From Tulasnella sp. 424 (taxonomy: Eukaryota > Basidiomycota > Agaricomycetes > Cantharellales > Tulasnellaceae): a stretch of DNA of 64,000 nucleotides. This document shows positions 1-9,923 of this stretch, in pieces (position 1 is the stretch's first letter; each line of letters opens with the position of its first letter). The stretch spans positions 1 to 64,000 of the forward strand of contig WSUB01000059.1 in assembly GCA_019633425.1 (NCBI GenBank). The letters run 5' to 3'. The notes under the pieces are model-generated. The model made no database searches and had not been told where the DNA came from. It worked only from the letters and a program-made list of their open reading frames with translations. A program made the position numbers and the translations under genes.

Positions 1-530
1 TCAAGCGACCCAACTCATGCAGATGTACCTCGGCGATGAGTTAGACATCAACACCACCGATCTAGCGAGCGTACTCGCTCGGAGTCCTTTTGTGTTGTCT
101 CGACGAAGAGAGACTTGTCGAGGAAGGAAGAGACAGTGCTATTCCACCCGAAGGACGACGATGACGAAGAAGGAGCCAATGCCGTCGGGAGCTCCATTGA
201 AGATGCCGGATCGTGTACACCAGCATCCAACGACCCGCTATCGTCCCCAATTTAGCCCCCGACGGGAGCAAGTTCTTCTTCTTCGAAAGTTCGACCTCCG
301 ACGAGGGTTAGTTAAGCGGGGAATGACAACAACGGGAGCGACCCTCGAAGTCCCTGTCGAGGCCGGCGGCGACTCGGAGCCCCGGACAGAAGAAATGGCT
401 GTTCACGATGTTGATTAGGGGTGGCATGCGTCGGTGGAAAGGGAAGACGTCTATAAGCCTGCCCATTCCAATCGTCGAAGAGTCAGGTCGGACTTGACTC
501 GGAAAGGGGAACGCTCAAATCAACCGCACA
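1..530 (+). pseudogene. Relic 1 of the K protein-kinase gene
   Basis: This stretch aligns by eye with the intact kinase gene at 21163-22655, starting near its base 21609 (shared text around ctcatgcagatgtacctc) and running through its 3' end. The middle of the kinase domain is missing: text matching intact position about 21674 is joined directly to text matching about 22182. This removes the catalytic loop, DFG and APE motifs. Further indels shift the remaining acidic, serine-rich tail out of frame. The 5' part of the copy lies outside the window. A functional product is unlikely. It is the first of three relics that alternate with the kinase-TPR genes. Confidence 0.75.
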
Positions 531-659
531 ATCAGTCATCCGCCGGCTCCATCTAGCTAGAGGACCCGCAAGCCTCAAGCTTCATTTGGTCCTACTACTA
601 CGGCTTAACCTTGCGGTTCGCTCCCAGACTGGGGAGCAAATGGTCGCGACAAGTCCCAA

Positions 660-1817
660 TCCGTAGTGGAAACTCCGCAGTCTGTCGTTCGTCCTCCTGG
701 CAATCCCAACCCAATTTGTCCGTCGCCACCTTTTACGGCGGGATACTCCTATCTCAATCTCCAAGCACCAAAGACCTCTAGCGGAGGTGCCGGTCTATCC
801 AAAAGCGAGCACGCGTACGGATACAGCGGTGTCTACGAGTCGCGACCCCCCCAAGGAGGATATCCAGAATTGGAGTACCAGTACAAGCAATCCGTACCTC
901 CACCTCCTGGAACCGCTCCAGGCGCTGTGATCTACAGCACGGATCCTGCGGGGAAACCACCCCCAGGGTCGCCAAGCTCGCAGAGCCTTGGGACGGGAGA
1001 ATGTTGTTGTGTTCCGACGCTTTCAGGAAGATCGCATCCAGCGGATCGTGGGGGGATGCTCACGAGGCGTTGACGGCAATGAAAACTAATCCGACAAGTC
1101 CGACGAGTTCTCAGCACACCCACACGCGGTATGATCGTCATGCTCAGGAACGTCTTCAGCATCCCCAGCCCCGACCACCGTTCGAAAAAGACGAGCGAAT
1201 CAAGAAATCGTCGGCGCCAAGAAGTGTACTCCAGTCCGGACTTGGCCGAGGAAATCTGCCCAAGACTACTCCAGAAAGCACAAGGATGAATCCTGGTCAA
1301 TATCGAACCGGGTCGGAAGACGACCATCGATGCAGCTGTGACTTGGATGGAGGCCGCTGTTGCCGTTGCGAGGGAACGGAATCGCTCGACGCCGAGCAAG
1401 CCTGCGTTGAACAACGCCGGGGTTGTTTACTCACCTGTGGAGACACTCGCTCGTCGTGGGCGCTCTCGAGATAACACGCTCGATACGATTAATCCACCTG
1501 TGGATCAGAAGACTGGGTCGGAGGAAGGTGGCGATATCGTCTTTACCGGGGAGTCAGGCAGTTTGAAGAAGAAGCAATGTTCCGGATCGAGTGACGACAG
1601 TCAGAAGAAGAAGCGGTTCCTGGGCTTCTCAGGGACTATATCCTCCAAGTCGAAGGGCGGGCATAGGAACGTGGCGTCCAAGTCGATCGGACGAACGGGG
1701 ATGTTCACCGAGGAACCGATCGGAGAGCGCGGAGAGTTTCAAGTCTCGTCGGGTGCTGTTGATCGTGTAAGGGATATCAAGACTCCCACTTCCATGTCCA
1801 AGTTGACGATTGGGTGA
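660..1817 (+). pseudogene. Unrecognised low-complexity coding relic downstream of K relic 1
   Basis: Two open stretches lie here in different frames. The first (about 666-1073) encodes a Pro/Gly/Tyr-rich segment including QSVPPPPGTAPGAV. The second (about 1290-1817) encodes a Lys/Ser-rich segment including DAAVTWMEAAVAVARE and SLKKKQCSGSSDDSQKKK, ending in a stop at 1815-1817. No domain is recognised. A degraded copy of the first part recurs at about 8330-8900, always downstream of a K relic. It could be a decayed gene with an intron near 980-1290, or an untranslated region with chance ORFs. No function is assigned. Confidence 0.3.
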
Positions 1818-2699
1818 AGAAAGTGGTCACATTGGGTCGCCTTCCTCGCCTTCTCGGACGCTCGTCTCTCCTTGATGGTCTGTTACTTATGTTCACCGGC
1901 GTGGGCATTTCGGAATTCCCCTCTCTCGGAATGGGTGGTTTTTCCCTATATCCTTTACTTTATCCTGGACTTCTTTTACTTCCATTGTCATCCAATTTTC
2001 ATCCCCCTACCGTTTTTGGTCCATAGTCACCAGATACATTGCATTGGCGTCGTGACTTTTCTGGATTTTCTCTCTCACTTTCGCGCATCTTCCTCTACCC
2101 CTTTTCGATTGAGCTTTTTTTTTCCCCTAAACGAATTCACTCCTGGACTATTTTCTTCTTCTTAGGTATGGATGATCAGGGGAGTGAATGGGGTTGAGAT
2201 ATGCATGATGATGAGGTTACAAGTCCTAGAAACAAACTCGTCAGGCCCTGTAGCCGCTTTGTTGTCCTACAACTTGAAACAGATGCATCGATGGTGCGCT
2301 AGAACAGTTTCGCGTCGAAAGACACCGAAGGACTTGAAGCGAGGGCCGGGAACCCGGCGATGTGTATTTCCCTGAGGCAGTCATTTGTACGACTAACCGA
2401 GTTTGAATGATGCTCGGTGAAGAGGTACGCTCTGTCATTTTGAACCGTCGTTTACAGAGTGCCGGTGTGTCAAAGTTGTTGGTGTACATGGGGTTGTTGA
2501 GCGATCGGAGGCACGAGAAAGGGTCGGTGTCTGGTCAGAACGTCACGGTAACGTTGTTTAGGGGGGCAAATAGAAACCAAAACAGAGTGGACCAAGAGAC
2601 AATCTCAACCCGGCCTTAAGTTGATCTGACTAGAGTTGCTTGTGTGGTTCGGCAACTTACATAATTCGTCTTTGTCTTCCAACTGCTTTGTTTACGCGA
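1818..2699. repeat. Pyrimidine-rich spacer repeated in the array
   Basis: No gene is seen. The segment is rich in CT and TTT runs. It shares text such as ccctaccgtttttggtccat (2004-2023) with 8997-9016, and a weaker trace is visible near 13080-13280. The later part (about 2400-2500, gtgccggtgtgtcaaag) recurs at about 9398-9480 and 16885-16960. It is part of the duplicated unit that precedes each kinase-TPR gene. Confidence 0.6.
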
Positions 2700-2820
2700 G
2701 ATGTTGACTCACTCGGTCGAACCTTATCGTTGTCCGAACTCGCTGAGAACAGAACGTCTGCAGGATGCCTCGTGACCCTTCACCCCGATGAGGACGATAG
2801 AAGTTCTCTTTTTATACCCT
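2700..2820 (+). promoter_or_regulatory. KT-A promoter region with TATA box
   Basis: A segment with cgaaccttatcgttgtccga (2719-2738) and a TATA-type element ttttataccct ending at 2820 precede the KT-A start at 2930 by about 115 bp. The same pair, in the same order and spacing, precedes KT-B, KT-C and KT-D. The TATA element also precedes the inverted genes KT-E and KT-F. Conservation across paralogs whose spacers have diverged supports a core promoter role. This is an inference from position and conservation. Confidence 0.6.
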
Positions 2821-2929
2821 CTTTCCACGTCATCCTCTTCGAACTCTCGACTCGTCTCCCCCGGTCCAGGGAGCTCCTTCCTGACCGTCGTCTCATACAC
2901 TTAATCAACGCCATCCCACCAGCCGTTTG

Positions 2930-5370
2930 ATGCAAGGAAACGAAATCCACGAGGTCAACCCTCAGGCGTCCGAGTCCGGTCAAGATCTCCATCGTGAGTT
3001 CCAACTTAGTGACAAACTAGTGCGTTATGTCCGGGTCTTGAGGGGTGGTTGCTGCAGCAAATCGATGACACGGTTTGATGTTTGTAGTGGGCCAGGCTCG
3101 AGAGCCTTGCCCAGTGGCGACTCGATCCCTCCTTGATCGAATTCCCTGGAGACGCACACGAGTTTCGTGGAGGATTCGCGACGGTTTCACGGGCACTTTT
3201 AGCTCCGACTCTCAATCGTCAAACTTCTAAGGTGAGGGTTGCGTGGCAATAATCTCTGCATTGTCCGGACGGCGAATGGTTGACCGAGTTGCCTGCCCCA
3301 ACAGGTTGTGGCGGTCAAGAAACTGAAGGTAGAGAATGATGCGGATGTAGAACGTGTATTGGGCGTAAGAATTCTTCCTCCGATGGCGAGACTGATCGAA
3401 ATACTGACTTCTCTCAGTTGGCACTCAGAGAATCGGAGTTCGTGGCCGAGCTTTCGCACCCCAACATTGTTGCGTTCGAAGGATTTGTTGAAGATGCATC
3501 CAAACATATGATATGGCTGGTTTTCCCCTGGGAAGAAAACGGGAATTTGAGGGACTTTCTCGCGTCCGGAGAATGGGAAATACCTGAGCGAATTTCGCTG
3601 GTAAGATCAACCTCGTTTCCTTTGACCTTCTACTGAGAGGTCGGGCTTTAGATTAACGATGTAGCGGAAGGAGTTAAATACCTCCATAGCCAAACCCCGC
3701 CCTTATATCATGGCGACCTTAAATCGGTAGGTGTGCACCATCGAAAATCCGCTTGGTAGTCTGGCTAATTCGGATTGTCTGTAGCTTAACATCTTGGTAA
3801 ATCCCGAGTTCCGCGCTGTAATTACGGATTTCGGCTCTGCGCGCCGTCTAGGAACCAAGGACTTCGACAAAGATGCGAAGAAACGTGAACCGCAGCCGAG
3901 ACCGGAGCAAGCCACGGGCCAGGAGAGTATGACGCTTCAAGCAGTGTACTCTGCCGCCACCAACACAATAACCCTCACCGGTGACAAGTACACCCTTCGC
4001 TGGGCTGCGCCTGAGCTGCTGAGGGATGAGCTACCGAGTCTTGCATGCGATATCTGGGCTTTGGGCTGGATCGCTTATGAGGTACGACGAACCACGAGGA
4101 TCATTCTCCGTTGATGCTCACAGACTTCGGCTGAGATAGGTGATGACCAACGCCATTCCATTTCACGATGTCAAAAGGGATGTCGCTGTAGTCATTCGGG
4201 TCATTCAAGGAAACCTTCCGTCCATCACCAACCATGCCCGCATGTCGTTGATCCAGGCGCTTTGTTCGCTCATGGCTCAGTGTTGGAGCATTATCCCTGA
4301 AAAACGACCGACGGCAGCCGATTGTGTCAAATCAATTGCTTTTATGGTGAGTGAGTGGTGCTGCTAATAGACAGATATCATCTACGTTTCTGTGCGGTTG
4401 ACCCGCGATGCACTCAATACAGCCAATGATCGTCCCAGCGCCTACCCAGGCCGGAGACCCAGAGGTTTCTCAGACTCGCTACGCCAGACTTCTCCTTCAA
4501 CTTGGCGATATGTACTTTCAGCAAGCCGACTTTATCAACGCATTGGACTGCTCCACCAAGGCATTAAATATTTACATAACCACCAAGAACGCCCGCGGAA
4601 AAGCTGACGCTCTGCGGGAGCTTGCTGATGTGCATCGGTTTCAAGCCGAGTACGGCAAGGCCGCAGGTTTCTACTCCGAAGCTCTACAGCTTTATACAGA
4701 CATCGGCGATCACAGATGGAGAGCCTATGTTCTATGGGGTCTCGGTGGGGTGCACAGGAGCTTGGACGAGTATACCGAAGCCGCCACGTTCTACTCCGAA
4801 GCCCTGCAGATTTATACCGACTGCTATCAACCCGGGAGAAGTGACGCTCTTTCTGGTCTCGCTGAGATACATCGGTTACGAGGGGAGTACGACGAGGCTA
4901 TCAAATTGTTCTCCGAAACCCTCCAAACATATACGAACGAGGGATTTAACCTAGGGAGAGCCGACGTTTTGGGGAGTCTTGGTGATGTTCATCGAGCTCG
5001 AGGGGAGTACAACGAGGCCATCAAGTTTCACTCCGAATCTCTCCAGATATTCACCGAAATGGGCCACAAGGGCGGAAGGGCCCAAGCTCAATTGGGCCTC
5101 GCGGAGGACCATCTATCCCGAGAGGAGTACGACGATGCCGTCAAGTTCTACTCCGAAGCCCTGGAGATTCCTACCGACATTGGCGATAGAAACCGGAGAG
5201 CCCATGCTCTGCTTGGCCTTGCTCAAGCCTATGACCGGGCGGGCCACCGTAGTGAAGCGATATCTTGCTACACGGGCGCCTCTGAGGCCTTTCAAGAAGT
5301 TGGAGACCTCCAGAGAGCAGCCGACGCTTTGAAGAGGGCGGCTGATCTCCGCACCTCAGACGCCGCATGA
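2930..5370 (+). CDS. KT-A: TKL-like protein kinase fused to TPR repeats
   Basis: Eight exons are inferred: 2930-3019, 3088-3231, 3305-3364, 3418-3600, 3652-3726, 3785-4081, 4140-4346 and 4423-5370, giving 667 aa. All introns are GT..AG and in phase, and they are shared with paralogs. Residues 1-50 are a polar leader. The kinase domain spans about 50-350: a glycine-rich GGFATV, the lysine in VAVKKLK, HPNIV, the hinge-side WLVFPWEENGNL, catalytic HGDLKSLNILV, DFGSA, RWAAPELL, DIWALGW and a final RPTA. Catalytic Asp, DFG and Lys are present, but the HRD arginine is glycine. From about 355 follow seven TPRs of 40 residues with the theme GEYxEAIKFYSESLQIYT, then a short Ala-rich end. It is probably a cytoplasmic signalling kinase whose TPRs bind partners. 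Substrates are unknown. The ATG is chosen because all four + strand paralogs share it. Confidence 0.88.
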
Positions 5371-5854
5371 TGGGTTAACGGACACATTCGAGATTAGACT
5401 GGACTCTTTGTTTTCGTTGGAGTAAAATTCGGTTGTATATGTGGTGTCTAAACTTCATGTACTATGTTTTATTAGCCAAAGCGCCTGGATTCCGTTTTCT
5501 GTCATCCGCTGACACCCCCCGACTCCTGTAGAAGAAATCGACGGTCTCTCGTACTACAGTTCTCTTCTTTCGGGTATGCTAAGTATTTTTGTGCTTTCTT
5601 GGCCACGGTAAACCCAATCCATTTGACTGACAGTCCGCAAGGAACGTAGGTCCCCGACTCTATCCGTTAGGATAGGGAGGGTTTTGTTGGAGCTGGACGT
5701 ACCATTTTACTGCATCACTTCCCACCCTACGGCGGCTTACATAATCGTTCATCGGTTAAACTTGCTTTCGGACTGGTTGATGGACCACATCCACGCCTCT
5801 ATGGCAATCATATCGTTCTGCACGTTACACGATGTCCGTTGTAGATAATATAGC
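5371..5854. other. 3' flank of KT-A, no gene
   Basis: No gene is seen. The first 150 bases (gattagactggactctt and following) match the 3' flank of KT-B at 12373-12530, as expected for a shared 3' untranslated region. The repeated flank stops near 5650, before the Helitron fragment. Confidence 0.6.
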
Positions 5855-5859
5855 TTGCG

Positions 5860-6437
5860 TGTGGGAAGCGAGTGGTCGAGGTGCACCCAGCGAGTGCTGC
5901 ACGGAATGATGAAGCTGGAGATGATCCAGCGGTTCCAAAAGTTTTTCTCGAGGCAATGGGTGCATCTGATCCTGAAGGTGATAAAATCCCCAGCCAAACG
6001 TTCAAAGTATCGACACTCCAAAATATTGTGTCGGAGGACTCGGAATTGCCCGACCTTGTCATTGTGCCGGTGGCTTGCAGGCGGTCACAGAGTACAAGAA
6101 CCCTGCCCTGTTCCCGGGTATGTTTCCGAGTCTATTTCCTTATGGCTTGGGAGGACTTGGGGATCCTCACCGTCCCGTCCAAGCCGCTAAACTCCAGGAC
6201 CGAAACAAAATACGGTCGTGCATGGGCCTCTTTGGTCTTCCCCCCATCTTTTTTACGATGAACACAAATGCGGCGCATAGCCTGCTTTTCCAGGTGTTCT
6301 TTGGAGACAAGTATGTAGATCTTTCAGAACGGTTTCCTGTGCTAGTGTCAGCATCAGAGCGAGCGAGGCGCCTGGCAGAAGACCCTGTCGCTGCCGCTGA
6401 TTTCTTCAACTTCTGCGTTACTAAATTCTTCGAGTAA
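5860..6437 (+). mobile_element. Helitron fragment (Helitron helicase-like N-terminal domain), decayed
   Basis: Two overlapping frames encode one recognisable Helitron block. The first (about 5872-6068) contains GASDPEGDKIPSQTF. The second (about 6069-6437) contains TEYKNPALFPGMFPSLFPYG, then NKIRSCMGLFGLPPIFFT and AEDPVAAADFFNFCV. These match the YxNPxLFPGMFPxLFPYGxGG core typical of fungal Helitron replication-helicase proteins. Loss of a single base after attgtgcc at about 6068 explains the frame change; restoring it gives GGLQAVTEY, the expected context. Rep HUH motifs and the helicase are absent. The element is therefore a truncated, inactive piece inserted between KT-A and the next unit, perhaps captured during rolling-circle transposition. 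Confidence 0.75.
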
Positions 6438-7230
6438 GTATATGCTCGGGTGGTGCTACAAAGCCCACCGGAGCAACGATGAAGGTAAAATCTTGGGGAA
6501 AGTCAGGAAACCTTTGCTCGCGAACCTGCTACGATTCTGATTCTGAAAGGTACAACGGGAAAGCTCAGAACAATGCGTAAAGCCACAAGCAGTGAGCGCA
6601 AAACAAAACCACGATAGTCTTCCCCAGATAGAGTCGGGGACTGGCGCGTGCGCCACTACACGATCTGAATGTATCTGCACGGTGCAAACCGAAGTGCGGG
6701 AACGAGTCGAAGTTCGGTTAATTCCCTCTTCGGACGGTTTCTTGTCCTTCATCATCGTCTCCAAACACCAACACGACTTCGTGAAAGCAAAGGTTCTCCA
6801 GCTGTTGGTGAGTTCCTGCGCACTGCCACATCGGATGATTACTCGCCTCGCACAGCGAATGTTGACTTGCAGCATTTCATTTCTCTCCCTCCGTCCGCCG
6901 CGCTCGGCCACCATTCCCCAGGTCAGACTGTAGACGCAGATACCCCGCAAACAAGCCCCAAGGTTTTTTTCTCAAGTTGATTCTCTAACAGGTCATTTCG
7001 CTTGTCTCTTTACTCTCGGCTTGCCTGCACTCAACTCGAGCACTAATTTCAGTGTGGACTGGCTTCCATTCAGCCCACGAGACTCCCCACACGATCCACA
7101 TCCTCTCATAATCACCCACCCGTACATATAGAACCATCTCCACCAACCAGGTCCACCAAAGCTCCGCTCTCTGCTCTCTCACCATCCGAAAGGTTTTCAA
7201 CGACCGTGATCGTGAACTCGTTCACATAGG
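6438..7230. repeat. Upstream region of K relic 2
   Basis: No gene is seen. The segment resembles the region upstream of the intact K gene (about 20450-21162): caccatcgtctcgagcaccaac there corresponds to tcatcatcgtctccaaacac here. The promoter text cgtacatatagaa is present at about 7121-7133, roughly 100 bp before the relic start codon. Confidence 0.6.
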
Positions 7231-8170
7231 ATGTTCCATCGTCCCAACGCGGCCCAGCCCGTCAATTCCCAGGTCAAGCACCTCAACCCTAAAGAGCATT
7301 CCGCCACCAATCTCTTCAATCGAGTTTGGACCGCTTCAAATGCTCAACATGCATCTCAGATTCTCCCAACAGCAACAGACTCCGCAGCCCCCACCTGCAC
7401 CTCCTGGATGGCGTGTATACTATCCCAATCCGACACCACTAACGGTTCGTGACGCTCCTATGACGCGTTAGGCTACCATCGTCTCGCCTACCGAATTTTG
7501 TGAGAGTCTCCCCTTTCGCTGTCGTGCGCGTGTCTAATCTCGTGTTAGAGCCCCCACTTTCAACCGGTCCCCGATTCTACACCCTGGCAACCTCTGTCAA
7601 ACCTCATCCCATGGCCATCCGGATCGACTTCCCAGATATTCCGAACCGTCATCAAGCTACCCCAGCTCATGCAGATGTACCTCGGCGCTGAGTTGGACAT
7701 CGACGCACCCGACGTGGAGAGCGTATTCGCTCGGAGTCCTTTTGTGTGGGAGAGACCTGCGAAAATTGACTCAGCGGTGTCAAGGAAGGAAGAGACGGTA
7801 CTATTCGACCCGAAGGACGAGGATAGCGGAGAAGGCGCCAATGGCGACGAGCGCTCCGTTAAAGATGCCAGATCATCCACACCAGCGTCCAATGAGCCAT
7901 CACCATCCCCAATTTAGCTCCCGACAAGCACAAACTCTTCTTCGAAACTTCGACCTCCGACGAGAGCTACTTCAGCGGAAATGATAACAACGGGAACGAT
8001 CCTCGATGCTCGAAGTCTCTGTCGAAGCCAGCGGCAACTTAGATCCCCGGACAGAGGATTGGCTGTTCACGGGGTTGATTGGCGGGTGCGCGCGCCGATG
8101 GAATGGAAGACGCCTATAAGCCTAAACTAGAGAATGCCAATTCCAATCATGAAAGAGCCAAGACGGACTT
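7231..8170 (+). pseudogene. Relic 2 of the K protein-kinase gene
   Basis: The start ATG and first residues (MFHRP) match the intact K gene. One C is then lost from a run (cgtccc against cgtcccc), shifting the frame. Text equivalent to NLFNRVWTASNAQHASQIL is still readable. The second exon is present around 7550-7920. The kinase core is missing by the same junction seen in relic 1: text equal to intact 21674 is joined to about 22182. The acidic tail ETVLFD is followed by a stop at 7915-7917. The shared junction means the deletion happened before the unit was copied. Confidence 0.8.
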
Positions 8171-8329
8171 GACTCGGAAGGGAGGGAACACTCAAATACA
8201 CCGCACAATCAGTCGTCCAGCTCCATATACCTAGGGGACCCGCAAGTCTCAGGCTTCACTTGGTCCCACTACTACGGCTTAATTCTGCGGTTCGCTCCCA
8301 GGCTGACGAGCGAATGTTTGCGACAAGTT

Positions 8330-9180
8330 TCAATCCGTAGTGGAAACCCGGCAGTCCGTCGTTCGTCCTCCTAACGATCCCAACCAAATTCTTCTGTCGC
8401 CGCCTTTTATACACCAGGATACACCTATCTCAATCTCAAGCGCCGAAGACCTCTGGTGGAGTTGCCGGTCCGTCCAAAAACGCGTACGCTTACGGATACA
8501 GCGGTGTCTACGAGCCGCAACCCCCAAAGGAGGACATCCAGAAACGGCGTACCAGGACAAGCAATATGTACCCCCCCCCCCTCCTTGAACCGCATCAGCC
8601 GCCGTGATCTACAGCATGGGCTCTGCGGGGAAACCACCCCACAGTCGCCAAGCCGATAGGGCCTTGGGACGGGAGAGGGCTGGTGTGTTCCGACGCGTTC
8701 AGGGAGATCGCATCCAGCGGATCGTCGGGGGACCCTCCTGCGACGTGGACGGCAAAGAAAACCGGCCCAGGTCGTCCGACGAATTCTTAGCACACTCACA
8801 CGCGACATGATCATCATGCTCAAGAACGTCAACAAGTCACACCAAGGACCGCACACGTTTTGCTGCCACGGCAGCGGACGGCCGAAGAGCGAGAAGACAT
8901 TTCGGAATCCCCTCTCTCGGAATGGGTCCTTTTTCCCTATATCCTTTACTTCATCCTGGACTTCTTTTCCATCCATCGTCATCCAATTTTCATCCCCCTA
9001 CCGTTTTTGGTCCATAGTCACCAGATTCTCGTATATGCATTGCATTGGCGAAGTGACCTTTCTCTCTGCGCACATCTTCCTCTGTCGCTTTACATGTCCC
9101 CCATGGTGTGTGTTTCGATTTATCTTTTTTTCCTTAGACGAATTTACTCCTGGACTACTTTTCTTCTCGTTGGGTATGGA
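8330..9180 (+). pseudogene. Second copy of the unrecognised low-complexity relic
   Basis: Text at 8340-8590 matches 666-930 (for example cagtccgtcgttcgtcctcc) with several indels, so the Pro-rich frame is broken. The section corresponding to about 1090-1880 in the first copy is mostly deleted. After about 8890 the pyrimidine-rich flank (tttttccctatatcctttac) resumes. No product is expected. Confidence 0.45.
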
Positions 9181-9671
9181 TGACCAGGGGAGTGGATGGG
9201 GTTGAGATATGCATGAGGATGAGGTTACAAGTCCTGGAAACGAACTCTTCAGGCCCTGTAGCCGCTTTGTAGGGTTGGCTCTTAAAACGCAAGAACAGTT
9301 TCGCGTCGAAAGACACCGAAGGAACAGAACCCGGCGATGTGTATTTCCCTGAGGCAGTCTTTCGTCCGACTGACCAATTTGACTTTGGTTTAAAGTGATG
9401 CTTGGTAAAGAGATAAGGTCTTTCATTTAGAAGCGTCGTTTACAAAGTGCCGGTGTGTCAAAGGTGTTGGTGTACATGGGGCGGTTGAGGAACCATATGC
9501 ATAGGCGCGGGAAAGGATTGGTGTTCGGTCAGAACGTCACGGTTGTTCAGGAAAGCAAGCTCGAGTAGACCTTGCAAGAGATAGTCTCAACCCTGCCTTA
9601 ATTACTCCTTGCGTGGTTCGGCAACTTGACTCGTCTTACCTTGCACTGGCAACTGTTTTGTTGACGCGAGA
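9181..9671. repeat. Spacer before KT-B
   Basis: No gene is seen. Text here (cgcgtcgaaagacaccgaag at 9301-9320) matches the spacer before KT-A at about 2310-2330, showing the two units are duplicates over the spacer as well as the genes. Confidence 0.6.
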
Positions 9672-9820
9672 TGTTGACTCACTCGGCCGGTCGAACCTTA
9701 TCCTTGTCCGAACTCGCTGAGAACAGAACATCGCAAGGTCTAGACATTCTCTAGAGGCGGAATACCCTTATCATCCGCCAAACCTGATGAGGACGATAGA
9801 GTGGGTGGCTTTTTATACCC
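9672..9820 (+). promoter_or_regulatory. KT-B promoter region with TATA box
   Basis: The cgaaccttatccttgtccga block and the element ttttataccc at 9811-9820 correspond to those before KT-A. The TATA element is about 105 bp before the KT-B ATG at 9924. Confidence 0.6.
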
Positions 9821-9923
9821 CCTGCCACCTCATCCCCTTCTAACTCTCGGCTCGCGATCCCCCCTCTCCAAGGAGCTCCCCCCTGACCGAAGTCTGAATC
9901 AACACCATTCCGCCGGTCGTCTG

